Shown: positions 7,186-17,600, numbered from the stretch's first letter. The stretch is 64,000 nucleotides of DNA from Rhodospirillales bacterium (GCA_947473305.1 CANJCB010000013.1:1-64000), one strand, 5' to 3'. Program-made: numbers and translations. Notes: a model not told the origin generated them from the letters alone.

Positions 7186-8550
7186 TCAGCGAGCCGCCAG
7201 CGCTTTTTTCAGAGTTTGGCGATAACGGGCGGCAATGCTCTCACCTTCGATATGGCGGCCGTCCTGAACGACCTCGCGGCCGCCCACCGACACGCTTCTG
7301 ACGAGCGATTTTCCGCCGGAGAAAATCCAGCCGTCGAGTACCGCATCGCCCGAGGCACCGGTGAGCGTCGGCGCTTCGTCGTCGAGAGTGACGAAATCCG
7401 CGAAATGGCCTGGCAAGAGCGCGCCGATGGGGTGGCCGAGCGCTGCCGCCCCACCGGCCAGTGTAGCCTTATACAGCGCCGCTCCGGTGGAACTTCCCTC
7501 CCCTTCGGCCAGCACATTGCGCCGCCGCAGCAAAAGCCGCTGACCGTATTCCAGAAGGCGCAGTTCCTCAGCCGGGTCGATGGTGACATTGCTGTCGGAG
7601 CCGACGCCAAAGACCCCACCCTGCCGCAGAAAAGCCGGAGCGCGGAAAAGACCGTCGCCGAGATTGGCTTCCGTGGTCGGGCATAGCCCCGCGACCGCTC
7701 CGCTTCGGGCGAAGCGACGGGTTTCACCGGCGGTCATATGCGTCGCATGAACGAGACACCAATGCCGGTCGACCTCATGATGATCGAAGAGCCAATCGAC
7801 CGGTCGGGCTCCCGACCAGGCGACACAATCCTCGACCTCCTTGCGCTGCTCGGCGATATGGATGTGGATCGGCATCTCCCCATCGATCCGCCGGGCCTCG
7901 CGAATGACCTCGGCCAGGGCATCGGGCGGGGCCGCGCGCAAGGAATGAGGGGCGATGCCAATGCGGATCATCGGATCTTCGTCATAGGCTGCCCGCAAAT
8001 CCTCGACAAGACGCAGGAAGCTTTCCGCATCGTTCAGGAACCGGCGCTGCCGCTCGCTCGGAAGCGCACCGCCGAAGCCGCCTGCCGCATAGAAGACCGG
8101 CAGCAGCGTCAGCCGGATCCCGGTTCGCCGCGCCGCCGCGACGATGCGGTCCGAAAGCTCGGTCCTCGCCGCATAGGGCCGCCCGTCCGGGGCGTGATGG
8201 AGATAGTGAAACTCCGCGACCGAGGTGTAACCGGCGCAGAGCATTTCGGCGAAAGCCTGGGACGCGATGGCTTCGATGTCCTCGGGACCGAAAAGTTGGA
8301 CGAAGCGATACATGAGTTCGCGCCAGGTCCAGAAGCTGTCCTTCCCCGGCCCCGCCGTTTCGACCAGCCCCGCCATGGCGCGCTGGAAACTGTGGGAGTG
8401 AAGGTTGGGCATGCCGGGCAGGACGATGCCCGTTCCGCCCGTCTTGCCTTCTGCGACGGAGGCGATGAGACCGCGCCCATCGACATCGAAGGAAGCGTTC
8501 CTGGTCCATCCGCCGGGCAACAGGGCAAGGTCGGCGCTAAGGCCGCTCAC
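7186..8550 (-). CDS. hutF: Formimidoylglutamate deiminase
   Basis: A 454-residue amidohydrolase-superfamily enzyme that converts N-formimidoyl-L-glutamate to N-formyl-L-glutamate and ammonia, the fourth step of the five-step histidine pathway. The metal site is visible as NLHSHSFQRAM (about residues 49-59); later family segments are HIHIAEQRKEV, VHATHMT, LCPTTEANLGDG and GVGSDSNVTIDP. Its start overlaps the hutD stop by four bases (ATGA), and it is the last gene of hutU-hutD-hutF. The partner hutG lies in the divergent operon, so the pathway proceeds by deimination rather than direct formiminoglutamase cleavage. Confidence 0.96.
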   Translation of the reverse strand: MSGLSADLALLPGGWTRNASFDVDGRGLIASVAEGKTGGTGIVLPGMPNLHSHSFQRAMAGLVETAGPGKDSFWTWRELMYRFVQLFGPEDIEAIASQAFAEMLCAGYTSVAEFHYLHHAPDGRPYAARTELSDRIVAAARRTGIRLTLLPVFYAAGGFGGALPSERQRRFLNDAESFLRLVEDLRAAYDEDPMIRIGIAPHSLRAAPPDALAEVIREARRIDGEMPIHIHIAEQRKEVEDCVAWSGARPVDWLFDHHEVDRHWCLVHATHMTAGETRRFARSGAVAGLCPTTEANLGDGLFRAPAFLRQGGVFGVGSDSNVTIDPAEELRLLEYGQRLLLRRRNVLAEGEGSSTGAALYKATLAGGAAALGHPIGALLPGHFADFVTLDDEAPTLTGASGDAVLDGWIFSGGKSLVRSVSVGGREVVQDGRHIEGESIAARYRQTLKKALAAR

Positions 8551-9137
8551 GTCGCAGGAAGCTCCAGATCGACCACCACGCCACCGCCGCCCGGCCCGAC
8601 TTCCGCCGAAAGTTCGGCGTCGCCCCGGTGGCGAAGCAGAGACTCACCGCTCGCGACAACCATTTCCCGGTCATCGATCCTGCAGATAATCGTGCCTTCC
8701 GCGACATAGAGAAGTTGGGCGCCCCCCCGCAGCGGGCAATAACGGGCAATCCCCGCCGACCGAAGAATGGTCACATCGGACCGTCCGGCGGAGCGGTCGG
8801 AGATCACATTGAAATCGGTAACGACGCCACCGAGGAGGCGGCAGTCGGTCTTCCAGTCGCCTGAAAAGGAAAAAGGCTCCAACGGCCGCGCGATCCTCAC
8901 CGGGGCATGATGCTCACCAAAGCTCAACTCCATGCCGTCGCCCTTCAGCATGGTGATGACCCGGTCATAGCCCGGAAAGGCCGAAAAGGGGCCATCGCTA
9001 TCCACCGTGGCGATGGAGATGCGCCAGCGATAACGCTCGCCTTCCTGGGGCACGCGGGCGAGTTCCGTGGTCACGCCCAGGCCGTTCGCCCAGCGCATGG
9101 CGCGATAATCCGCGGTCTTGAGGTGGCGCGGCGCCAT
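8547..9137 (-). CDS. hutD: HutD/Ves family protein
   Basis: A 196-residue double-cupin protein of the HutD (Ves) family, with MRWANGLGVTTELARVP near the N-terminus and RISIATVDSDGPFSAFPGYD at about residues 38-57, both diagnostic. HutD is found in hut operons of many proteobacteria. In Pseudomonas it has been proposed to moderate hut activity, perhaps by binding a pathway metabolite, but its reaction is not established. It starts three bases after the hutU stop and overlaps hutF by four bases, so the three are translationally linked. Confidence 0.93.
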   Translation of the reverse strand: MAPRHLKTADYRAMRWANGLGVTTELARVPQEGERYRWRISIATVDSDGPFSAFPGYDRVITMLKGDGMELSFGEHHAPVRIARPLEPFSFSGDWKTDCRLLGGVVTDFNVISDRSAGRSDVTILRSAGIARYCPLRGGAQLLYVAEGTIICRIDDREMVVASGESLLRHRGDAELSAEVGPGGGGVVVDLELPAT

Positions 9138-9140
9138 GGT

Positions 9141-10817
9141 TCAGCGCCCGATCATCGGCAGGTTCAGCTCATGCTCCTTGGCACAGGCGATAGCGTCCTC
9201 GTAGCCAGCATCCGCATGGCGCATGACACCCGTGGCGGGATCGTTCCAGAGCACCCGTTTGAGCCGCCGCCCGGCGTCCTCGGTTCCGTCGCAGACGATC
9301 ACCATGCCGGCATGCTGCGAGAAACCGATCCCCACGCCGCCGCCGTGATGGAGACTGACCCAGGTCGCCCCCGAAGCCGTATTGAGGAGGGCGTTGAGCA
9401 AGGGCCAGTCGGACACGGCATCGGAGCCGTCGCGCATGGCCTCGGTCTCGCGATTGGGGCTGGCGACGGAACCTGAATCGAGATGATCGCGGCCGATCAC
9501 CACCGGAGCCTTCAACTCGCCCTTGGCCACCATCTCGTTGAAGGCGAGGCCGATCTTGTCGCGCTGCCCCAAACCGAGCCAGCAGATCCGCGCCGGCAGG
9601 CCCTGGAACTTGATGCGCTCGCGCGCCATGTCGAGCCAGGTGTGAAGATGAGGATCGTCGGGGATCAGTTCCTTCACCTTCTGGTCGGTGCGGTAGATAT
9701 CCTCCGGATCGCCCGAGAGCGCCGCCCAGCGGAAAGGTCCCACGCCCCGGCAGAAGAGCGGGCGGATATAGGCGGGCACGAAACCGGGGAAATCGAAGGC
9801 GTCGGTGACGCCGACATCATGGGCCATCTGGCGGATGTTGTTGCCATAGTCGAAGGTCGGCACGCCCAGACGGTGGAAGCCCAGCATGGCGCGGATCTGC
9901 ACCGCCATCGAGTCCTTCGCCGCCTTGACCGTCCCCTCGGGATCGCTGGCCTTTCGCTCCTGCCACTGCTCCAGCGTCCAGCCCTGGGGCAGATAGCCGT
10001 TCAGCGGATCGTGGGCGCTGGTCTGATCGGTCACCGCGTCGGGCCGGACGCCGCGTTTCAGAATTTCCGGGAAGACATCCGCCGCATTGCCGAGGAGGCC
10101 GACCGACACCGCTTCCCGCTTCTTCCCGGCCTCGTCGAGGATCTTCAAGGCCTCGTCGAGCGAGTTCGCCTGCCGGTCGAGATAGCCCGTCCTGAGCCGC
10201 ATCTCGATCCGGCTCGGCTGGCATTCGACGGCCAGCATGGAGGCCCCCGCCATGGTCGCGGCGAGCGGCTGCGCGCCCCCCATTCCGCCCAGGCCCCCCG
10301 TCAGGATCCAGCGGCCCTTGAGATCGCCACCGTAATGCTGCCGGCCCGCCTCGCAGAAAGTCTCATAGGTGCCCTGGACGATGCCCTGGCTGCCGATATA
10401 GATCCAGGAGCCGGCCGTCATCTGGCCGTACATCATGAGCCCGTCGCGATCGAGCTTGTTGAAATGCTCCCAGGTCGCCCAATGGGGCACCAGGTTGGAA
10501 TTGGCGATCAGGACCCGCGGCGCGTCCTTGTGCGTGCGGAAAACGCCCACCGGCTTGCCGGATTGGACCAGCAGCGTCTCCTCTTCCCCCAGGGTCTTGA
10601 GGCTCGCGACGATCTGGTCGTAGCATTCCCAGTTCCGCGCCGCCCGTCCCTGCCCGCCATAGACGACGAGTTCGTCCGGGTTCTCGGCCACCTCCGCGTC
10701 GAGGTTGTTCATGAGCATCCGCATCGGCGCTTCGGTGAGCCAGCTTCCGCAGGAAAGCTCAGTCCCCCGAGGTGCACGGATCTGACGGGTGTTCTGCGCG
10801 GATCTGCTTAAGCTCAT
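9141..10817 (-). CDS. hutU: Urocanate hydratase (urocanase)
   Basis: A 558-residue urocanase converting urocanate to 4-imidazolone-5-propionate with a tightly bound NAD+. Family segments include [19 protein letters not shown] at the N-terminus, the NAD-binding [13 protein letters not shown] and the C-terminal [17 protein letters not shown]. The ATG at 10817 is chosen because GGGAAG sits seven bases upstream and the resulting length matches the family; the frame is open to 10853. It is the first gene of the minus-strand hut operon, with a HutC-type operator 27 bp upstream of its start. Confidence 0.97.
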   Translation of the reverse strand: MSLSRSAQNTRQIRAPRGTELSCGSWLTEAPMRMLMNNLDAEVAENPDELVVYGGQGRAARNWECYDQIVASLKTLGEEETLLVQSGKPVGVFRTHKDAPRVLIANSNLVPHWATWEHFNKLDRDGLMMYGQMTAGSWIYIGSQGIVQGTYETFCEAGRQHYGGDLKGRWILTGGLGGMGGAQPLAATMAGASMLAVECQPSRIEMRLRTGYLDRQANSLDEALKILDEAGKKREAVSVGLLGNAADVFPEILKRGVRPDAVTDQTSAHDPLNGYLPQGWTLEQWQERKASDPEGTVKAAKDSMAVQIRAMLGFHRLGVPTFDYGNNIRQMAHDVGVTDAFDFPGFVPAYIRPLFCRGVGPFRWAALSGDPEDIYRTDQKVKELIPDDPHLHTWLDMARERIKFQGLPARICWLGLGQRDKIGLAFNEMVAKGELKAPVVIGRDHLDSGSVASPNRETEAMRDGSDAVSDWPLLNALLNTASGATWVSLHHGGGVGIGFSQHAGMVIVCDGTEDAGRRLKRVLWNDPATGVMRHADAGYEDAIACAKEHELNLPMIGR

Positions 10818-10840
10818 GAAAGGGCTTCCCATCGGGTCAT

Positions 10841-10855
10841 TAAGTATAGACAATT
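10841..10855. promoter_or_regulatory. HutC-type operator in the divergent hut promoter
   Basis: GTATAGAC (10844-10851) fits the HutC-subfamily GntR consensus GT-N-TA-N-AC exactly. On the minus strand it overlaps TATACT, a good -10 element for hutU. It is the only such match in the hutU-hutI intergenic region, so one site may control both operons. The hutC gene ends the plus-strand operon. Confidence 0.6.
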
Positions 10856-10918
10856 AGTGCTCAGTGAAGAGATCGAGTCAAGCATCGAGGCTGCCAGGAA
10901 AAACCAAAGAGGGATAGG

Positions 10919-12127
10919 ATGCGTTTCGACAGAATCTGGACCGGCGCCCGGCTCGCGACGCTCTCCCCCTCCCTCCCGGGACTTGGGATCGTGGAGCGGG
11001 GCGCGGTGGCAGCGAAGAACGGGAAGATCGCCTTCGCCGGCCCGGAAAGCGACCTGCCTAGCGGTTGGACAGCCGAGCAGCGCGTCGATTGCGCCGGCCG
11101 CTGGATCACGCCGGGGTTGGTCGATTGCCATACCCATCTCGTCTTCGCGGGCGACCGCGCGATGGAATTCGAGATGCGCCTGGCCGGCGCCAGCTACGAA
11201 GAGGTCGCGCGAGCGGGCGGCGGCATCGTCTCCACCGTCAAGGCGACCCGGGAAGCCGATGAGGAAACGCTCCTGAAGAGCGCGCTCGGCCGCCTCGACC
11301 GGCTGACCGCGGAGGGCGTCACCACCATCGAGGTGAAATCAGGCTATGGCCTCGATCTTCCGACAGAGGCGCGGCTGCTGCGGGTAGCGCGACGGCTGGA
11401 AATCGCCCGGCCGATTTCGGTGGCGACGACCTTCCTCGGCGCTCATGCACTTCCTCCCGAAGCCGGGGGCGACAAGGACCGCTACATCGCCCTGGTCACA
11501 GACAACATGCTCCCCGCCATCGCGGCCGAACATCTGGCGGATGCGGTGGACGCCTTCTGCGAGGGGATAGCCTTCTCGCCGGAACAGACGCGGCGCGTCT
11601 TCGACGCGGCCAAGGCCCTGGGGCTCCCCGTGAAACTTCACGCCGACCAGCTTTCCAACCTGGGCGGCGCGGCGCTCGCCGCCGACTACCAGGCGCTTTC
11701 CGTCGACCATCTCGAATATACCGACGAGGCGGGTGTTGCCGCTCTTGCCGCATCGGGAACCGTCGCGGTGCTTCTGCCCGGCGCCTATTACACCCTGCGC
11801 GAAACGCATGCGCCGCCGGTCGAAACCCTGCGCCGCCACAAAGTGCCCATCGCCGTGGCGACCGATTGCAACCCCGGCACCTCGCCCCTGAGCTCGATCC
11901 TCACGGCCATGAACATGGCGGCGATCGAGTTCCGGCTGACCATCGAAGAGATCATCGCCGGCGTGACGCGGGAGGCCGCCCGCGCGCTTGGCCGGCTCGA
12001 CAGCATCGGAACGCTGGAAACCGGCAAATGGTGCGACCTCGCGATCTGGGACGTGGAACGCCCGGCGGAACTCGTCTATCGCCTGGGATTCAACCCTCTC
12101 TACAAACGCGTTCGGCGAGGAGCCTGA
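10919..12127 (+). CDS. hutI: Imidazolonepropionase
   Basis: A 402-residue metal-dependent amidohydrolase that opens imidazolone propionate to N-formimidoyl-L-glutamate. The metal ligands appear in [13 protein letters not shown] (about residues 69-81), [10 protein letters not shown] and the C-terminal [24 protein letters not shown] is a family signature. The start at 10919 follows AGGGATAG. It leads the plus-strand operon hutI-hutH-hutG-hutC and ends one base before the hutH start. Confidence 0.97.
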   Translation: MRFDRIWTGARLATLSPSLPGLGIVERGAVAAKNGKIAFAGPESDLPSGWTAEQRVDCAGRWITPGLVDCHTHLVFAGDRAMEFEMRLAGASYEEVARAGGGIVSTVKATREADEETLLKSALGRLDRLTAEGVTTIEVKSGYGLDLPTEARLLRVARRLEIARPISVATTFLGAHALPPEAGGDKDRYIALVTDNMLPAIAAEHLADAVDAFCEGIAFSPEQTRRVFDAAKALGLPVKLHADQLSNLGGAALAADYQALSVDHLEYTDEAGVAALAASGTVAVLLPGAYYTLRETHAPPVETLRRHKVPIAVATDCNPGTSPLSSILTAMNMAAIEFRLTIEEIIAGVTREAARALGRLDSIGTLETGKWCDLAIWDVERPAELVYRLGFNPLYKRVRRGA

Positions 12128-12128
12128 C

Positions 12129-13658
12129 ATGACCATCAAGCTCGGGGCGGATTGGCACGGCCTCAAGGACTGGCGAGCGATCTATTTCGGCGAAGGCGTA
12201 TCCCTCGATCCCACCTGCCGTCCTCGCGTGGAAGCTGCGGCGGCGACGGTGGCCGCAATCGTCGCCAAGGGCGATCCGGTCTATGGCATCAACACGGGCT
12301 TCGGACGCCTCGCCTCGGTGAAGATCGAGGCCGCCGATCTCGCGGCGTTGCAGCGGAATATCGTCCTGTCCCATGCAGCCGGCGTGGGCGAACCGCTGGC
12401 CGACGGCATCGTCCGCCTGATCATGGCGCTGAAGGCCGCGAGCCTCGCCAAGGGCGCATCGGGCGTCCAATGGGCCACCATCGAGTATATCGTCGATTGC
12501 CTCAGCGCCGGCATCCTCCCGATCATGCCCTCCCAGGGTTCGGTCGGCGCCTCGGGCGATCTGGCGCCGCTCGCCCATATGGCCGCTGCCCTGATGGGGC
12601 ATGGGGATATGAGCGACAAAGGCTTCCTCGACGGGGCGGCAGCGACCCTCAAGCGAGCGAATATCGAACCGCTGACGCTTGGCCCCAAGGAAGGACTGGC
12701 GCTCCTCAACGGAACGCAGGTTTCCACAGCCCTGGCCTTGGCGGGACTTTTCGAGACGGAACGGGTTTTCCAGGCAGCCCTGGTGACCGGCGCGCTGGCG
12801 ACCGACGCCGCAAGGGGTTCGGATGGGCCCTTCCTCCACCGCATCCAGACCTTGCGCGGCCACAAGGGCCAGATCGCCGTGGCGGATGCGCTGCGTGACC
12901 TCATGGCGGGAAGCGAGATCCGCGCCTCCCATCTCCTGGGCGACGACCGGGTCCAGGACCCCTATTGCCTGCGCTGCCAGCCGCAGGTCATGGGGGCCTG
13001 CCTCGACATTCTCCGCCAGGCGGGCGACACGCTCGGCACCGAAGCGAACGGCGTCTCGGACAATCCGCTCGTCTTCGCCGATACGGGCGAGGTCATCTCC
13101 GGCGGCAATTTCCATGCGGAGCCCGTCGCCTTCGCGGCGGATATGATCGCCCTGGCGCTCTGTGAGATCGGCTCGCTTGCCGAGAGGCGCATTGCTATGC
13201 TGGTGGATCACAGCATCTCCGGCCTGCCCGCCTTCCTGACCCCGAAGCCCGGCCTCAATTCGGGCTTCATGATCCCCCAGGTGACGGCGGCGGCGCTGGT
13301 GTCGGAGAACAAGCAGCGCGCCTATCCCGCGAGCGTCGATTCGATCCCGACCTCGGCCAATCAGGAGGATCATGTCTCGATGGCGACCCATGGCGCCCGG
13401 CGTCTTCTGGCAATGAGCGACAACACCGGCAATATCGTCGCCATCGAATTCCTAGCCGCGGCGCAGGGCTGCGACTTCCATGCACCGAAGCGGTCGAGCG
13501 AAGCCCTGGAGCGGGTGCGGGCGCTTTTGCGCGCCGACGTGCCGCATCTGGAAGACGACCGCTTCTTCGCCCCGGATATTGCCTTCGCCGCCTCGCTGGT
13601 GCGCTCCGGCAAAGTCGCCGCCGTCACCACCAAGGAACTCCCGGGGGTGGCCTCGTGA
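12129..13658 (+). CDS. hutH: Histidine ammonia-lyase
   Basis: A 509-residue lyase that removes ammonia from L-histidine to give urocanate. The tripeptide that forms the MIO cofactor is present as Ala141-Ser142-Gly143 in [10 protein letters not shown]. Other family segments are [11 protein letters not shown] near residue 53, [25 protein letters not shown] and [17 protein letters not shown]. The start at 12129 is set by GAGGAG six bases upstream and by the usual family length, although the frame is open from 11988 through the hutI coding region. Its stop overlaps the GTG of hutG. Confidence 0.97.
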   Translation: MTIKLGADWHGLKDWRAIYFGEGVSLDPTCRPRVEAAAATVAAIVAKGDPVYGINTGFGRLASVKIEAADLAALQRNIVLSHAAGVGEPLADGIVRLIMALKAASLAKGASGVQWATIEYIVDCLSAGILPIMPSQGSVGASGDLAPLAHMAAALMGHGDMSDKGFLDGAAATLKRANIEPLTLGPKEGLALLNGTQVSTALALAGLFETERVFQAALVTGALATDAARGSDGPFLHRIQTLRGHKGQIAVADALRDLMAGSEIRASHLLGDDRVQDPYCLRCQPQVMGACLDILRQAGDTLGTEANGVSDNPLVFADTGEVISGGNFHAEPVAFAADMIALALCEIGSLAERRIAMLVDHSISGLPAFLTPKPGLNSGFMIPQVTAAALVSENKQRAYPASVDSIPTSANQEDHVSMATHGARRLLAMSDNTGNIVAIEFLAAAQGCDFHAPKRSSEALERVRALLRADVPHLEDDRFFAPDIAFAASLVRSGKVAAVTTKELPGVAS

Positions 13659-14479
13659 GCGCCGCTCCCTGGCTCACGGTCATCGAGGGCGATGCGCCGC
13701 TCATCCTGAGCCAGCCACATACCGGGACTTCAATCCCCCCAGACCTCATGACCCGCTTCGTTTCTCCCGCGCTCGCCCGGCGGGACGCGGACTGGTGGGT
13801 GGACAAGCTCTACGACTTCGGCCAATCGCTCGGCGCGACCGTCGTTCATACGGCGATTTCCCGCTCGGTGATCGACGTCAACCGCGATCCTTTGGGCGGG
13901 CTGCTCTATCCCGGCCAGCAGGAAACCGGGCTCTGCCCCGCGACGACCTTCGACGGGACGCCCCTCTATCGCCGAGGCGAGGAGATTACCGAGCCTGAGA
14001 TCGCGGAGCGGCGCGAGCGCTATTTCATGCCCTATCACGCGGCGCTGGCCACCCAGATCGACCGGCTGCGCAAGAAGCATGGCAAGGTCGTGCTTTACGA
14101 TTGCCACTCGATCCGCTCGGTGATCCCGCATCTCTTCGAGGGCGAATTGCCGGTCTTCAACATCGGGACCAACAGCGGCAAGAGCTGCGATCCGGCGCTC
14201 GCGGCCAAGGTCGCGGAGACCTGCGCCACCAGCCCCTTCAGCTCGATCCTCAACGGGCGGTTCAAGGGGGGCTGGATCACGCGCAGCTATGGCAATCCCG
14301 ATCTCGGCGTCCATGCGGTGCAGATGGAATTGAGCTGTCGCGGCTATATGGACGAGCCGGCCGAGCCGTCCCTGCCCGGCACCTGGCCCACGCCCTATAG
14401 CGATGCCCGGGTCGCTCCCATGCGCGAAAGCCTGAAGCAGGTGATCGACGCCTGCCTCGCCTTTGCGAAAGACACTTGA
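13655..14479 (+). CDS. hutG: N-formylglutamate deformylase
   Basis: A 274-residue N-formylglutamate amidohydrolase, releasing formate and L-glutamate as the last step of the pathway. Family features are [13 protein letters not shown] near residue 17, [29 protein letters not shown] and YMDEP. It starts with GTG inside the hutH stop (GTGA overlap at 13655-13658) and its own stop overlaps the hutC start, indicating translational coupling. Its presence with hutF fixes the five-step pathway. Confidence 0.95.
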   Translation: MSAAPWLTVIEGDAPLILSQPHTGTSIPPDLMTRFVSPALARRDADWWVDKLYDFGQSLGATVVHTAISRSVIDVNRDPLGGLLYPGQQETGLCPATTFDGTPLYRRGEEITEPEIAERRERYFMPYHAALATQIDRLRKKHGKVVLYDCHSIRSVIPHLFEGELPVFNIGTNSGKSCDPALAAKVAETCATSPFSSILNGRFKGGWITRSYGNPDLGVHAVQMELSCRGYMDEPAEPSLPGTWPTPYSDARVAPMRESLKQVIDACLAFAKDT

Positions 14480-15228
14480 TGCGGGCGACCGCGACGCTGC
14501 CGCTCTATCAGACGATCAAGCAGGATCTGGAGCGCGCGATCCTCTCGGGCGACTGGCGGCCGGGGCACCGGGTGCCCTCGGAACACGAGCTGATGGGGCA
14601 ATACAGCTGCTCGCGCATGACCGTCAACAAGGCGCTGAGCCTGCTCGCGGCCTCGGGACTCGTCCTGCGGCGGCGACGGTCCGGGAGCTTCGTCGCGGCC
14701 CCCGCCGCCGAAGAAACGGTACTGGAGCTTCACGACATCCCGACCGAGATCGGCAAGAGCGGTGCCCCCTACCGCTACGAGCTCGTCGGGCGCAAGCTGA
14801 AGCGGGCGGGTCTCGGGGAAGCCGAGCGGCTCGGGATCGAAACCGGCGACTGGCTCCTGGCGGTAACGGCGCTTCATTTCTCGGCCGAGCGGCCCCATGT
14901 GCTGGAAAACCGGCTCATCAATATCGCGACCGTTCCCGATGCGCGGCTTGAAAGCTTTGCGGAAACCCCGCCCGGAAGCTGGCTCCTCGGCCGCATCCCC
15001 TGGAACGAGGCCGAGCATCAGATCCACGCGGTCAACGCCAAGGCCCCGGCGGCGAAGCTCCTGGCCATCGCTCCGGGCACGGCCTGTCTCGTGGTCGAGC
15101 GGCGGACCTGGTACGCGGGCAAGATCGTCACCCAGGTGACGCTGACCTATCCCGGCGGTGCGCACTTTCTGGTGGGCCGCTTCAGCCCGGTGAGAGGCCG
15201 CGCCGGAGACTTGCGCGCAGACGGCTGA
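14479..15228 (+). CDS. hutC: GntR/HutC-family transcriptional repressor
   Basis: A 249-residue regulator with an N-terminal winged helix (about residues 8-70: LYQTIKQDLERAILSGDW, VPSEHELMGQYSCSRMTV, GLVLRRRRSGSFV) and a C-terminal UTRA effector domain (about 95-240, with RIPWNEAEHQIHAV and VERRTWYAG). HutC represses hut genes and is released by urocanate. It starts with ATG overlapping the hutG stop (TGATG); a TTG codon one codon earlier is less likely. As the last gene of the operon it would control, it should be autoregulated through the operator near 10844. Confidence 0.94.
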   Translation: MRATATLPLYQTIKQDLERAILSGDWRPGHRVPSEHELMGQYSCSRMTVNKALSLLAASGLVLRRRRSGSFVAAPAAEETVLELHDIPTEIGKSGAPYRYELVGRKLKRAGLGEAERLGIETGDWLLAVTALHFSAERPHVLENRLINIATVPDARLESFAETPPGSWLLGRIPWNEAEHQIHAVNAKAPAAKLLAIAPGTACLVVERRTWYAGKIVTQVTLTYPGGAHFLVGRFSPVRGRAGDLRADG

Positions 15229-15381
15229 AAAAGCCCACCATCGGTTGAGCCCGGCGGCCTTTCGGCGTAGTTTCCCCCCGTTGCATTTACAGCAGCTTGG
15301 GGGGCCGTTCTGGGGCTTGACGATCTGATCGAAGCGAGCCGGGCAAGCCGGGTTCGCGGCTACGTCATCGCTCTTATCCTG

Positions 15382-17328
15382 GTGGCGCTGGCGACGCTCG
15401 TCCGTTTGCTTCTCCAACGGTCCGGCAGCGACACCTTTCCTTACGGCATTTTCCTGCTGCCGACCTTCTTCTCCGCCCTGGCGGTGGGTTTCGGGCCGGG
15501 CCTGCTGGCCATGGTCGCGGGCGCCGTCACCGCCTTTGTTCTCTCCTATGACGCCGAGCGCACCTTTTGGCCGCTCTTGCAGACCGATACCCGGCTCGTC
15601 CTCTATCTCGTCATTTCGTCCGTGGCCCTGATCGCGGGCGGCCTGATCCGCAGCGCGCAAATTCGCACCTACGAGCGGGGCCAGGCGCTGCGCGAAAGCG
15701 AGGCGAGGCTGCGGCGCGCCCATGACAGCGGCGGCGTGGGCGATTGGGAATGGCGGCCGAGCGATGGCTGGATGCGCGGGTCCGAAAGCGTGACCCGCAT
15801 GGTGGGGCGCGATCCCGCCACCTACGACCTGCGCGGGAAGGGTTTCCGCGACACCCTCCATCCCGACGATCTGTTGATCGTGGATAGGGCGCTGCACAAG
15901 GTGGTGAGAGGCGAAGCGGAGCGTTTCGACGTGGAGGTTCGAGCGGTCTGGCCGGACGGCTCCATCCGGTGGCTCGCGGCGCGGGGCGAAGCGGAGCGAA
16001 GCGAGGCCGGCGGCCTCACGCGGCTCGTCGGCATCATCTTCGACGTGACGGCCTTGCGCGAGGCGGAAGAGAGACTGCGCCACGCCAACGAGGAATTGGA
16101 GATCCGCGTTGAGGAACGTACCCGCGCGCTGACCGAGGCCAACACTCATCTCGCCGAGGAGATGGCCGAGCGCGAGCGGGCGGAATCAGCATTGCGCCAG
16201 GCCCAGAAGATGGAAGCCGTGGGGCAGCTCACCGGTGGCGTCGCCCATGACTTCAACAATCTGCTGACCGCGATCGGCGGCAATTTGGGCCTGCTTCGGC
16301 GACGGGTCGAGCGAGACGAGAGGGCGAGCCAGCTCGTCGCGGGCGCCCTGCGCTCGACCGAGCGGGGAGCGCAACTGACCCGGCAGCTTCTGGCCTTCGG
16401 GCGGCGCCAGAAGCTCGCCCTCCAACCCACCGATATCAACCGTGTCGTGACGGGGATGGAAAACCTGCTCCAGAGCACGCTGGGGGCCTCTGTCCAGGTT
16501 CGGACCGTGCTGGCGCAACCCCTCGCGCCGGCGCTCGCGGACGCGGGCCAGATGGAACTCGTCATCCTCAACCTCGCCATCAACGCGCGCGACGCGATGT
16601 CGGGGAGCGAGATCGTCCGGATCGAAACCGCCCGCAAGCTTCTCGGCCCCCCGCAGCGTTCGGAAGAACCCGCGGCGGGCGACTATGTCATGGTGGCGGT
16701 GACGGATACGGGCATCGGCATCGGAGCCGACCATCTGGATAAAGTCTTCGAACCCTTCTTCACGACGAAGGAGGTCGGGAAGGGCTCTGGCCTCGGGCTT
16801 CCCCAGGTGCTGGGGGTAGCGCAGCAAAGCGGCGGCGGGGTGAAGCTCTTGAGCCAGCCCGGTCGGGGAACAACGGTTCAGGTCTTCCTGCCGCTCGCGG
16901 CCGGACCAGCACTGCCCCCGCTCCCGTCCGATCCCGCGCCGAAAGCCGTTTCCATTCCGGCCGGCGCACGAATCCTGCTGGTCGACGACGACGCGGAAGT
17001 CCGGGCCGTGGTGGCCGATATGCTGGAGGTCAGCGGCTTCACCGTGACCATGGCCTCGAACGGCGAAGCCGCTCTCGACCTGATCGCGAAGGATCAGGGC
17101 TACGCCCTGCTGATCGTCGACTATGCCATGCCCGGAATGACCGGTGCCGAGGTCATGCGGCAGGCCGGGCGGCACTGGCCCGGCCTGCCGATCCTGATCA
17201 TTACCGGCTATGCCGAGGCTGCCCGGCTGGCCGAGGAATTCGGCGCCGCGAAGGTCATCCAGAAGCCTTTCTACGCGGAGGAAATCGCGGAACGCGCCTC
17301 GCGGGCGATCATCGGCGACACCCCCTGA
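15382..17328 (+). CDS. Hybrid sensor histidine kinase with receiver domain
   Basis: An inner-membrane hybrid kinase of 648 residues from GTG 15382. In order: a DUF4118-like membrane region (to about residue 95), a PAS domain with PAC tail (about 110-225), a coiled coil rich in Glu and Arg, HisKA with His289 in GGVAHDFNNLL, HATPase (FEPFFTTKEVGKGSGLGL), and a C-terminal receiver with Asp580 in LLIVDYAMPGM. The chosen GTG has no Shine-Dalgarno sequence and cuts into the first membrane helix. The frame stays open to 15271, and a CTG at 15310 lies five bases behind TTGGGGGG, giving an intact first helix. No response regulator with a DNA-binding domain is adjacent. Confidence 0.88.
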   Translation: MALATLVRLLLQRSGSDTFPYGIFLLPTFFSALAVGFGPGLLAMVAGAVTAFVLSYDAERTFWPLLQTDTRLVLYLVISSVALIAGGLIRSAQIRTYERGQALRESEARLRRAHDSGGVGDWEWRPSDGWMRGSESVTRMVGRDPATYDLRGKGFRDTLHPDDLLIVDRALHKVVRGEAERFDVEVRAVWPDGSIRWLAARGEAERSEAGGLTRLVGIIFDVTALREAEERLRHANEELEIRVEERTRALTEANTHLAEEMAERERAESALRQAQKMEAVGQLTGGVAHDFNNLLTAIGGNLGLLRRRVERDERASQLVAGALRSTERGAQLTRQLLAFGRRQKLALQPTDINRVVTGMENLLQSTLGASVQVRTVLAQPLAPALADAGQMELVILNLAINARDAMSGSEIVRIETARKLLGPPQRSEEPAAGDYVMVAVTDTGIGIGADHLDKVFEPFFTTKEVGKGSGLGLPQVLGVAQQSGGGVKLLSQPGRGTTVQVFLPLAAGPALPPLPSDPAPKAVSIPAGARILLVDDDAEVRAVVADMLEVSGFTVTMASNGEAALDLIAKDQGYALLIVDYAMPGMTGAEVMRQAGRHWPGLPILIITGYAEAARLAEEFGAAKVIQKPFYAEEIAERASRAIIGDTP

Positions 17329-17348
17329 CTCCAGTCCCTGGAGGGAGC

Positions 17349-17420
17349 TATTGGATACAGAACTCTCCCAGAAAATAAGGCCCCTCTCGAAACTTGCAAT
17401 TATCCAGCCTCATTGGATAC
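17349..17420. repeat. Direct repeat ATTGGATAC, candidate regulator sites
   Basis: ATTGGATAC occurs at 17350-17358 and again at 17412-17420, 62 bp apart, in the leader of the short ORF and flavin monooxygenase at 17430-18934. The second copy is followed by an imperfect reverse copy (CGTATGGACAAT). The sequence resembles GntR/FadR-subfamily half sites, but no regulator gene is adjacent. Confidence 0.35.
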
Positions 17421-17429
17421 GATAACCGT

Positions 17430-17600
17430 ATGGACAATCCAGTCAGTCTAGGCGCCCTGCAAATAGTCTGTCGTCAGGCGGTCATAGACGCCGTGCGCAG
17501 CCGCAACCCGAAGACCCTGGACGTCATGTTGCAGGAGCATGTCATCGATGGCGGGCGCCGTCACGTCGCCTTTCTGAAAGACCGCCGGGTGACGGCATGA
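17430..17600 (+). CDS. Small ORF coupled to the monooxygenase; possible GntR C-terminal remnant
   Basis: A 56-residue frame starting MDNPVSLGALQIV. Its stop overlaps the ATG of the downstream flavin monooxygenase (ATGA at 17597-17600), which suggests translational coupling. The segment RQAVIDAVRSRNPKTLDVM followed by EHVIDGGRRH resembles the last helices of FCD-type GntR regulators, where a helix of the type DAIRAGDPEAA is followed by an Arg-rich helix. It may be the tail of a deleted regulator kept as a leader peptide, or a non-coding coincidence. No Shine-Dalgarno sequence is obvious. Confidence 0.35.
   Translation: MDNPVSLGALQIVCRQAVIDAVRSRNPKTLDVMLQEHVIDGGRRHVAFLKDRRVTA

Noticed and set aside
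12090-13391. 433-codon minus-strand frame
   Set aside because: Antisense to hutH, which is fully supported by its MIO motif.
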